Of a stretch of 64,000 nt of DNA, positions 54,858 through 64,000 are shown piece after piece (within the stretch, counting starts at the first letter, position 1; each line of letters starts with the position of its first letter). Source of the stretch: Rhodoferax fermentans. GTDB taxonomy: Bacteria; Pseudomonadota; Gammaproteobacteria; Burkholderiales; Burkholderiaceae_C. Made by a program: the position numbers and the translations under genes. Where the stretch lies: the NCBI RefSeq assembly GCF_002017865.1, contig NZ_MTJN01000002.1, positions 2,108,001 through 2,172,000 on the forward strand, read 5' to 3'. Under the pieces are notes generated by a model. That model was given only the letters and a program-made list of their open reading frames with translations. It was not told where the DNA came from and did no database searches.

Positions 54858-56570
54858 TTAGAACTTCGGGAAATGGAACTTCGGTGGCACACCCATGCGG
54901 GTGTTGATGACCCACTGCTGGGCAATCGACAAGATGTTGTTGGTGATCCAGTACAACACCAGGCCCGACGGGAAGAAGAAGAACATCACGCTGAAGGCCA
55001 GCGGCATGAACCACATCATCTTGGCTTGCAAGGGGTCTGGCGGTGCCGGGTTCAGCGAAGTCTGCAACACCGTGGTCAGCGTCATGATGATCGGCAGGAT
55101 GTAGTACGGGTCGGGTGAGGACAAGTCATGGATCCAGCCCAGCCACGGTGTGTTGCGCATTTCCACACTCGACAACAACACCCAGTACAGCGCAATGAAC
55201 ACCGGAATCTGGATCATGATCGGGAAGCAGCCGCCCAAGGGGTTGACCTTTTCCTCGCGGTAGATGCGCATCATCTCCTGCTGCATCTTCTGCGGGTTGT
55301 CCTTGAGGCGCTCACGCATCTCGGTCACCTTAGGATTGACCGCCTTCATCTTGGCCATGCTGGCATAGGCCTTGGCATTGAGCCAGTAAAACGCGATCTT
55401 GAGCAGCAACACCAGCGCCATGATCGACCAACCCCAGTTGGCAATCACGCTGTGCAGCTGGACCAGCAACCAGTACAGCGGCTTGGCCAGCATGGTCAGC
55501 CAGCCGTAGTCCTTGACCAGCTCCAGACCCGGGGTCAGGGCGCTCAGCACACCTTCTTCTTGCGGGCCGGCAAACAAGGTGGTATCGAGTGTCTTGCGCT
55601 CGCCCGGTGCCAGTTCAGCCAGCGGTGCAATCATGCCCACCGAGTACAAATTGGTGTCAACCTTGCGCAGGAACAGGTCACGGTGGATGCCATCACCCAG
55701 CAACCAGGCGCTGGCAAAGTAATGCTGCACCATGGCCACATAACCGTTGGTGGCGGATTTCTCGACATCGACCTTGTTCTTCTCGATGTCTTCAAAGTTG
55801 ACTTTTTGGTACTTCTTGGCTTCGGTGTAAACCGCCGGGCCGGTGAAGGTGGAGTAGAAGCTTGACTCACCCGGCGGCTTGTTGCCGTCGCGCACCAGTT
55901 GCAGGTACAGCTGAGGCACCACAGGTGAGTTACCCACATTCACAATCTCGTGTTTCACCGCCAGGGCATAACTACCGCGTTTGAAGGTGTAAGTCTTGAT
56001 CAGCTTGACACCACCAACCTCGGGTGATTCAAACCGCACTTCGAGCGACTGGCTGCCGTCTTTGAGGCTGCGCTCACCGGGTGCCAGGGTCATCACGGCC
56101 TTGTGGGTGGGCAGAGCCGGGCCGCCGTTGGCCGCAATCAGACCCGACTGGGCCAGGTAAACCCGCGATGGGCTGTCATCGAGCAACACAAAGTTGCGGG
56201 ACTTGTCCGCCATGTCGATGTGTTTGAGGAACTCTGTACGCACCACCGAACCACCTTCGGTGTCAAAGGTGACCTTCAGCACATCGTTCTGGACAACCAC
56301 TTGCTCATGCGCGACTTTCGCCACATCTTGCGCAGGCAAACCGCTCGTAGCCTTGGCTATATCTGAGCTATTAGCTGCAGTATTTGTAGCAGTGGGTACC
56401 GCGCTTGGCACGCCGCTGGCTGGTGTTGCGCTGGCACCTTGGGCCACCACCGGGGTCGGACTCGGGAAAAAGGTCGTTTTCCGCCCGTTGTAGACCTGCC
56501 ATTGGTCCCATAGCATGACCAGAGACATGCCAAAGACCACCCACAACATAGTGCGCCGAATATCGTTCAT
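54858..56570 (-). CDS. yidC: Membrane protein insertase YidC
   Basis: Inner-membrane insertase of 570 aa. N-terminal helix (MLWVVFGMSLVMLWDQWQVY), large periplasmic domain, then the conserved five-helix core with GWSIMALVLLLKIAFYWLNAK, NPLGGCFPIMIQIPVFIALYW and MWFMPLAFSVMFFFFPSGLVLYW. The low-complexity periplasmic linker (about residues 45-85) has a slightly AT-rich stretch. Overlaps yidD by ATGA. Confidence 0.96.
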   Translation of the reverse strand: MNDIRRTMLWVVFGMSLVMLWDQWQVYNGRKTTFFPSPTPVVAQGASATPASGVPSAVPTATNTAANSSDIAKATSGLPAQDVAKVAHEQVVVQNDVLKVTFDTEGGSVVRTEFLKHIDMADKSRNFVLLDDSPSRVYLAQSGLIAANGGPALPTHKAVMTLAPGERSLKDGSQSLEVRFESPEVGGVKLIKTYTFKRGSYALAVKHEIVNVGNSPVVPQLYLQLVRDGNKPPGESSFYSTFTGPAVYTEAKKYQKVNFEDIEKNKVDVEKSATNGYVAMVQHYFASAWLLGDGIHRDLFLRKVDTNLYSVGMIAPLAELAPGERKTLDTTLFAGPQEEGVLSALTPGLELVKDYGWLTMLAKPLYWLLVQLHSVIANWGWSIMALVLLLKIAFYWLNAKAYASMAKMKAVNPKVTEMRERLKDNPQKMQQEMMRIYREEKVNPLGGCFPIMIQIPVFIALYWVLLSSVEMRNTPWLGWIHDLSSPDPYYILPIIMTLTTVLQTSLNPAPPDPLQAKMMWFMPLAFSVMFFFFPSGLVLYWITNNILSIAQQWVINTRMGVPPKFHFPKF

Positions 56571-56851
56571 GAAGACTTCTTTTCAGGGGAAGTTGAGATC
56601 AACCGGGTCAACAGGCGACGCGGAGAAACAGTGTTGGGCGGCGGGACGGGGTCAAGCCCTCCCTCACACCAAGGATGGCAACGCCCCAAACGCCTGAGCG
56701 TGAGGTAGCTGCCTTGTGCCGCACCATGGGTTTGCAAAGCTTGCAGGGCATACGCAGAACAGGTCGGCTCAAAACGACAAGCCGACCCCAGCGACGGGCT
56801 CAAAAACAGCCGGTAGCCTTTAACCAGGCCAATCAACAGACGCGCCATCAT
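56567..56851 (-). CDS. yidD: Membrane protein insertion efficiency factor YidD
   Basis: Small membrane-associated protein of 94 aa aiding YidC. Signatures: LIGLVKGYRLFLSPSLGSACRFEPTCSAYALQAL and RLGRCHPWCEGGLDPVP, with its conserved cysteines. Starts inside the rnpA stop (ATGA) and ends inside the yidC start. Confidence 0.95.
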   Translation of the reverse strand: MMARLLIGLVKGYRLFLSPSLGSACRFEPTCSAYALQALQTHGAAQGSYLTLRRLGRCHPWCEGGLDPVPPPNTVSPRRLLTRLISTSPEKKSS

Positions 56852-57252
56852 GGCTGTTGCGGGCGTGCTGCCACGGCCCGAGCGAACAACTGTTGCAACT
56901 CACTGCGCACCGCTGCCTTCAGCACCTCAGACGTGGCACTGACAAAGTGCTGGCGATCAAAACCGCTGCGCAGTCGCACCACATGGGCAGACCGCGTCAG
57001 TGAAGAGGCAAAGTCCTGGCTCACGGCGTACACCTGGCGCTTGATGGTATTGCGGGTGACCGCACGTTTGGCCCAGCGTTTGGGCACCATGGCACCCAGC
57101 CAGACATCATCCACCGCAAACAGTGGTTGACGGGCTTCATCGGTTTGATTGGCATTCAGGGCCACGCAATGCAAGGCAAAGTGAGGGGTCCGCGCCAAAG
57201 TGGAGCCAGCCAATACCGCCTGGAACTGTGGGCGGTTTGCAAGACGCTGCAA
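56848..57252 (-). CDS. rnpA: Ribonuclease P protein component
   Basis: Protein subunit of RNase P, 134 aa. The RNR-type motif is KRWAKRAVTRNTIKRQVY; the N-terminus RLANRPQFQAVLAG is typical. The C-terminal tail is somewhat longer than in E. coli. It is 54 bases from rpmH and coupled to yidD. Confidence 0.94.
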   Translation of the reverse strand: MQRLANRPQFQAVLAGSTLARTPHFALHCVALNANQTDEARQPLFAVDDVWLGAMVPKRWAKRAVTRNTIKRQVYAVSQDFASSLTRSAHVVRLRSGFDRQHFVSATSEVLKAAVRSELQQLFARAVAARPQQP

Positions 57253-57306
57253 GGTCAGGCCGCGTGGAGAAGGCTGGACAGCCGCTGACCCATCTCGCGA
57301 CGGGAG

Positions 57307-57441
57307 TTAGACAGCCAGACGCTTGCGACCCTTGGCGCGGCGCGCATTGATCACAGCGCGGCCGCCACGGGTTTTCATGCGGACCAAAAAGCCGTGGGTG
57401 CGAGCGCGACGAATTTTGGAGGGTTGGTATGTGCGTTTCAT
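57307..57441 (-). CDS. rpmH: 50S ribosomal protein L34
   Basis: Only 44 aa: [20 protein letters not shown], then [20 protein letters not shown] and a short tail RLAV. This is an exact L34 pattern. First gene of the rpmH-rnpA-yidD-yidC operon, divergent from dnaA. Confidence 0.97.
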   Translation of the reverse strand: MKRTYQPSKIRRARTHGFLVRMKTRGGRAVINARRAKGRKRLAV

Positions 57442-57714
57442 TTTGGAAATCCTAAGAGGCTAAAGCAGCTGATTGCTCCACGGAACAAGTGCCCGTGCCA
57501 AATCAACCGACGTTCGGTTTTCTCCTGAAATGTTCAGGGAACCGCGGATTATCGCAAATTTTTGTGACCAGCGGTTCACTACTACTTTCATCGATGCTCG
57601 CAACTGCCTGCCAGCAGCAAGATTTGCGGGTTGCCACGGGGTGTGGATAAGGCTTTGATAAATTAGAATACAGGGCACAGCAATTTAAAACTATCCACAC
57701 CAAGCTGACACCAC
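57442..57714. other. rpmH-dnaA intergene, probable origin of replication region
   Basis: AT-rich segment with one perfect DnaA box in inverted orientation (TGTGGATAA, 57642-57650) and one near-perfect box (CTATCCACA, 57691-57699), plus AT-rich stretches (57545-57560, 57655-57690) that could melt. This is the normal oriC location in many proteobacteria, but only two good boxes are seen, fewer than usual. Confidence 0.55.
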
Positions 57715-59118
57715 ATGACGCAGGGATCCCCACCGCAGCCAGACACCCACGAGGTCCTGGCCAGCCCCGATTTTTGGCAGACCTGCATCGAACAACTGGC
57801 GCAGGAGTTGCCTGACCAACAGTTCCAGACCTGGATCAAGCCACTAACAGCACAGGTCTCTGACGACCTGTCCAAAGTCACGATTTTTGTCGCCAACCGC
57901 TTCAAGATGGACTGGATCCGGGCGCAATACAGCGCCCGCCTGGCCGCCCTGATGGAGCGCCTCACAGGGCAACCCGTCAGCATTGAACTGGCTTTGGCCG
58001 CACGTGAGCCGACCCCCAGGGCTCCCATGCTCGGTAAACCCGCCATTGCGCCGGGCCCGGCGGCCGCCCCCAGTCCGGACAACAGCAACGAGCCCCTCAA
58101 AAGTCGACTCAATGCCGCTTTGACCTTTGACGCTCTGGTCGAGGGTAGCGCCAACCGCATGGCGCGCGCCGCTGCCATGCATGTGGCGGGCATGCCCGGC
58201 CATCTGTACAACCCACTGTTCATTTACGGCGGTGTCGGCTTGGGCAAAACCCATTTGATGCACGCTGTGGGTAACCAGCTGATCAGTGAGCGGCCCAACG
58301 CCAAGGTGCTCTACATCCACGCCGAACAATTTGTGACCGATGTGGTGAAAGCCTACCAGCGCAAAGCGTTCGACGAGTTCAAAGAGCGTTACCACTCGCT
58401 GGACCTGCTGCTGATCGATGACGTGCAGTTTTTTGCCAACAAGGAACGCACCCAGGAAGAGTTTTTCAACGCCTTTGAGGCCTTGCTGGCCCGCAAATCA
58501 CACATCGTGATGACCAGCGACACCTACCCCAAAGGCCTGGCCGACATCCACGAGCGACTCGTCTCGCGCTTTGATTCGGGTTTGACGGTGGCCATCGAGC
58601 CGCCCGAGCTGGAAATGCGGGTGGCGATTCTGATCAACAAGGCACATGCCGAAGGCATCGTGATGCCCGAAGAGGTGGCATTTTTTGTCGCCAAAAATGT
58701 GCGCTCGAACGTGCGTGAGCTCGAAGGTGCTCTGCGCAAAATTCTGGCCTATTCACGCTTCAACCAGAAAGAGATCTCGATTGCGCTGGCACGCGAGGCG
58801 CTGCGCGACCTGCTGTCGATCCAGAACCGGCAGATTTCTGTGGAAAACATCCAGAAAACGGTGGCCGACTACTACAAAATCAAGATCGCCGACATGTACT
58901 CCAAAAAGCGCCCGGCCAGCATCGCCCGGCCGCGCCAGATTGCCATGTACCTGGCCAAGGAGTTGACACAAAAGAGTCTGCCGGAAATCGGCGAGTTGTT
59001 TGGCGGGCGCGACCACACCACGGTGTTGCATGCGGTGCGAAAAATAGGGGGGGAACGCCAACAATTGACGGAGCTCAACCAGCAGTTGCACGTGCTGGAG
59101 CAGACCCTCAAAGGTTGA
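57715..59118 (+). CDS. dnaA: Chromosomal replication initiator DnaA
   Basis: Initiator ATPase of 467 aa. Domain I ([21 protein letters not shown]), flexible domain II, AAA+ domain with Walker [12 protein letters not shown] and Walker [11 protein letters not shown], and domain IV with the DnaA signature [15 protein letters not shown]. Two DnaA boxes lie in its leader, consistent with autoregulation. Confidence 0.98.
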   Translation: MTQGSPPQPDTHEVLASPDFWQTCIEQLAQELPDQQFQTWIKPLTAQVSDDLSKVTIFVANRFKMDWIRAQYSARLAALMERLTGQPVSIELALAAREPTPRAPMLGKPAIAPGPAAAPSPDNSNEPLKSRLNAALTFDALVEGSANRMARAAAMHVAGMPGHLYNPLFIYGGVGLGKTHLMHAVGNQLISERPNAKVLYIHAEQFVTDVVKAYQRKAFDEFKERYHSLDLLLIDDVQFFANKERTQEEFFNAFEALLARKSHIVMTSDTYPKGLADIHERLVSRFDSGLTVAIEPPELEMRVAILINKAHAEGIVMPEEVAFFVAKNVRSNVRELEGALRKILAYSRFNQKEISIALAREALRDLLSIQNRQISVENIQKTVADYYKIKIADMYSKKRPASIARPRQIAMYLAKELTQKSLPEIGELFGGRDHTTVLHAVRKIGGERQQLTELNQQLHVLEQTLKG

Positions 59119-59187
59119 AACAAATGAGTGGGAAAATAGCCGCAACACATCGACCAATCCATTAGAAACAGACCGGAAGAAGACAAC

Positions 59188-60294
59188 ATGATTGTGATCA
59201 AAGACACCCAAAGTAAAGTGCTCTCCGTGCTGCAGGCAGTCTCCGGCATTGTGGAGCGGCGTCATACCCTGCCGATTCTGGCCAACATCATGTTGCGCAA
59301 AACCGGCGCCAGCGTGCAGCTCACCACCAGCGACCTCGAGATCCAGATCCGCACCACCGCCGATCTGGGCGGTGATACCGGCGACTTCACCACCACCGTG
59401 GGTGCGCGCAAACTCATCGACATCCTGCGCAGCATGCCCAGCGACCAGGTGGTGTCCCTCGAATCCAGCGCGGCCAAGCTGATCCTCAAAGGTGGCAAGA
59501 GCAAGTTCACCCTGCAGACCATGCCCGCCGAAGACTTCCCGCTGGTGCAGGAATCGGCCAACTTTGGTCCGGTGTTCAGCGTGCCGCAAAAAACCCTCAA
59601 AAATTTGCTCAGCCAGGTGTCTTTTGCCATGGCGGTGCATGACATCCGTTATTACCTCAACGGCATCCTGTTTGTGGCCGAAGGCCAGCAGCTCAGCCTG
59701 GTCTCCACCGACGGCCACCGCCTGGCGTTTGCCAGCGCCACGCTGGATGTAGAAGTGCCCAAACAGGAAGTGATCCTGCCGCGCAAGACGGTGCTGGAGT
59801 TGCAGCGCCTGCTCTCTGATGCCGAAGGCGCCATCGAGATGCAGTTTGCCAACAACCAGGCCAAGTTCAGTTTTGACGGCATGGAGTTTGTCACCAAGCT
59901 GGTGGAAGGCAAGTTCCCGGACTACAACCGCGTCATCCCGCGCAACCACCAGAACGGCATCACTCTGGGCCGTGCGGCCTTGTTGTCCACCCTGCAGCGC
60001 ACCGCCATCCTGACCAGCGACAAGTTCAAGGGTGTGCGCCTGAACATTGACCCCGGCACCCTGCGTGTGGCCGCCAACAACGCCGAGCAGGAAGAGGCCG
60101 TGGACGAGCTGGACATCGACTACAGCGGTGACAGCATCGAAATTGGTTTCAACGTGACCTACCTGATTGATGCGCTGTCCAACATGAGCCAGGAGATGGT
60201 CAAGATTGAGCTCTCTGACGGCAACAGTTCGGCCTTGATGACCATTCCCGACAACGACACGTTCAAGTACGTGGTAATGCCCATGCGAATCTAG
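59188..60294 (+). CDS. dnaN: DNA polymerase III subunit beta (sliding clamp)
   Basis: Ring clamp of 368 aa, standard length: [62 protein letters not shown], and the C-terminal VVMPMRI. Follows dnaA after 69 bases in the usual order. Confidence 0.98.
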   Translation: MIVIKDTQSKVLSVLQAVSGIVERRHTLPILANIMLRKTGASVQLTTSDLEIQIRTTADLGGDTGDFTTTVGARKLIDILRSMPSDQVVSLESSAAKLILKGGKSKFTLQTMPAEDFPLVQESANFGPVFSVPQKTLKNLLSQVSFAMAVHDIRYYLNGILFVAEGQQLSLVSTDGHRLAFASATLDVEVPKQEVILPRKTVLELQRLLSDAEGAIEMQFANNQAKFSFDGMEFVTKLVEGKFPDYNRVIPRNHQNGITLGRAALLSTLQRTAILTSDKFKGVRLNIDPGTLRVAANNAEQEEAVDELDIDYSGDSIEIGFNVTYLIDALSNMSQEMVKIELSDGNSSALMTIPDNDTFKYVVMPMRI

Positions 60295-60425
60295 ACGCAC
60301 AGGCTGCACCCGTGCACCCCACCAAACCCGCGATGAGCAGCTTGTTCCTTGCGGGTTTGATGTTTCCAGACTTCCCGAAATTTACGATGTTTTGCGACAG
60401 CGCTGACCGCCAAAAGCCTGTCTAA

Positions 60426-63047
<2,622 letters not shown>

Positions 63048-63152
63048 CGCGATTGTAGCTGGAACCATAACCTGAGATTTTGGGAAGCATCCGTTGAGAC
63101 TTTTATTGATGGATGTGTCTTGATAGCTCAGGCCTAAGCACCCAACATGATT

Positions 63153-63184
63153 AAAAAGGGCCACATTAACGTGGCCCTTTTTTA
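63153..63184 (+). terminator. Intrinsic terminator of gyrB
   Basis: AAAAAGGGCCAC-ATTAAC-GTGGCCCTTTTTTA: a strong stem and T-run 105 bases after the gyrB stop. Confidence 0.92.
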
Positions 63185-63425
63185 TTTCTGCCTCTACTTT
63201 GCCAACTTGACAAGTTGACCGCCAACGCCTACGGTGGAGGTCCGAGCCAGTGCAATGCTGGCCCGTATTTGAGCTTGATCCACCAGTCTTAGCCCTGCGA
63301 CCAGTGCGCCAGGGTTAGTCCCCCTTTTTGTGAGAGGGTACGAACGGGGGCTGGCGATGAAGCATGTCAAGCTTAGGACGAATCCGAGGTACGAGGTAGT
63401 ACGCTGTAAGCGTGCCCGTCTGCAT
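63185..63425. other. Gene-poor stretch after gyrB with possible protein-coding remnant
   Basis: No ORF of normal gene size. On the minus strand 63198-63371 is open for 57 codons from a TTG and reads protein-like (NPGALVAGLRLVDQAQIRAS, then IALARTSTVGVGGQLVKLAK-stop). It could be a gene relic or a short unrecognised gene. Confidence 0.3.
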
Positions 63426-63674
63426 CTAGTCGAGCGATATCGTCTTCACTCCCATGGCACGCAGACATGCAACGAGAAATGCCGCACTGAACCGCTTGCG
63501 ATTGACCTTGCGATTTATCTGTTCAGGCGACTCTTCGATTCCAAGCTCTTCGAGCATGCGCGCAAGCTGTTTGTAGCGGATACCGCGGCGTGCCATCTCA
63601 ATCTCGATGAACTCCTTGGCTGTCTGTTCCCAGGCTTCATATGGCTGAGCACTCTCTTTTGGCGGTCTGTTCAT
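63426..63674 (-). CDS. DUF6471-like small protein
   Basis: Protein of 82 aa with WEQTAKEFIEIEMARRGIRY, then KQLARMLEELGIEESPEQIN and NRKVNRKRFSAAFLVACLRAMGVKTISL, the pattern of small HTH-like DUF6471 proteins. It probably binds DNA; function unknown. ATG at 63674 is preferred (GGGAAGG nearby) over a TTG nine codons upstream. Composition is lower in GC than the core genes, in line with an accessory region. Confidence 0.7.
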   Translation of the reverse strand: MNRPPKESAQPYEAWEQTAKEFIEIEMARRGIRYKQLARMLEELGIEESPEQINRKVNRKRFSAAFLVACLRAMGVKTISLD

Positions 63675-63874
63675 CACCTTCCCACGGACTTCCAGTTGCA
63701 ACCGCGAGATTCAATCGGGCGGCTTCCAACGAACATTTTAGGTCGTATACGACTGGTCTCAAATCCTCAGAACTATACGTTTCATGAGAGAAATTTATAT
63801 GAGGCCCTCGTGATAGCAGATCATTTAACCGACCCAATCAGCCCATTGTTTGTGCCGACGTCAGGAGTTGCGCG

Positions 63875-64000
63875 ATGAGAGTCGCACCCACCTTTGGTGT
63901 TCGCAGCAGCCGGACTGCAGTGAACACTGGCATCCGGCCCACGGCCCGCACTTATGGCAAAGCCCGCATTGGCACTTATGCAGCAAAAGCCGGAGGTCAA
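63875..64000 (+). CDS. Possible start of an unidentified gene, cut by window end
   Basis: Open for 42 codons to the window edge from an ATG with AGGAG eight bases upstream. The peptide (MRVAPTFGVRSSRTAVNTGI, then RPTARTYGKARIGTYAAKAG) is basic and not recognised. The ribosome site is the main support. Confidence 0.35.
   Translation, partial: MRVAPTFGVRSSRTAVNTGIRPTARTYGKARIGTYAAKAGGQ

Noticed and set aside
56340..56400. AT-rich words in yidC resembling a mini-repeat
   Set aside because: Only scattered matches (GAGCTATTAGCTG, TTTGTAGC) without the AGCCCTT/AAGGGCT dyad; the linker is low-complexity.
58753..60309. 518-codon minus-strand frame across dnaA and dnaN
   Set aside because: His/Gln/Val-rich shadow of two certain genes on the plus strand.
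63637..63837. 66-codon minus-strand frame partly overlapping the DUF6471-like gene
   Set aside because: Starts with TTG, has no ribosome site or recognised similarity; could be real but unsupported.
63330..63878. 182-codon plus-strand frame after gyrB ending in ATGA with the gene start at 63875
   Set aside because: Antisense to the DUF6471-like gene, which has clear family features; the ATGA overlap alone is not enough.

Overview
The window is chromosomal DNA of a betaproteobacterium, most likely a Rhodoferax-like member of the Comamonadaceae. This rests on GC-rich coding sequence, the gene order rsmI/yraN/gmhA/dolP, pilU-pilT/yggS, mreBCD-mrdA and rpmH-rnpA-yidD-yidC // dnaA-dnaN-gyrB, and short dispersed repeats of a type I associate with this family. 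The genus is inferred; no rRNA or other decisive marker is present. The right end carries the chromosome origin neighbourhood. I found no tRNA, rRNA, CRISPR array, transposase or integrase.

Layout. 1-7.6 kb: an M48 peptidase cut by the window edge, rsmI and divergent yraN, gmhA and the lipoprotein dolP, a hydroxyacid dehydrogenase, the twitching ATPases pilU and pilT, and yggS. 7.7-14.6 kb: a co-directional lipid-modification cluster (FAD oxidoreductase, DUF1365, cyclopropane-type methyltransferase, MFS carrier, DUF3833 lipoprotein, SDR, NTF2-like protein). 14.7-18.7 kb: a GST, purB, yaeQ, an enoyl-CoA hydratase and a MaoC hydratase. 18.7-23 kb: pilA with a sigma-54 promoter, followed by an AT-rich pilin-glycosylase-type ligase and a GC-rich paralogue of it. 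23-32.8 kb: moaC, a BepA-type M48 protease, a small holin-like membrane protein, a TerC protein, a FabG/PhaB reductase, xthA // pyrE, a DUF4124 protein and gatCAB. 33-37.6 kb: mreBCD-mrdA. 37.6-47.9 kb: a diguanylate cyclase, a TauE-type transporter, a rhodanese, a lysine-to-aminoadipate module with its Lrp regulator, two chemoreceptors and arginase. 48-51.2 kb: a two-gene ATPase island. 51.2-54.8 kb: putA and its Lrp regulator. 54.9-63 kb: the yidC/dnaA/gyrB origin block. 63-64 kb: a poorly coding tail with one DUF6471-like gene.

The most unusual locus is the roughly 3 kb island at 48.1-51.2 kb. It holds two co-translated P-loop ATPases with an AT-rich promoter region, and it lies between the complete 3' end of putA and a second, separately diverged copy of the last 45 putA codons. 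All ten differences between the two 3' ends are synonymous, so the island was probably brought in with a foreign putA allele. The function of the pair is unknown; a defence or regulatory system is an inference from architecture and location only.

The second notable structure is a family of AT-rich palindromic mini-repeats of about 45-55 bp with an AGCCCTT...AAGGGCT core. At least four copies are intergenic and at least eight lie in frame inside conserved genes (three in putA), where they code for extra or variable residues; one supplies part of the signal peptide of an M48 protease.
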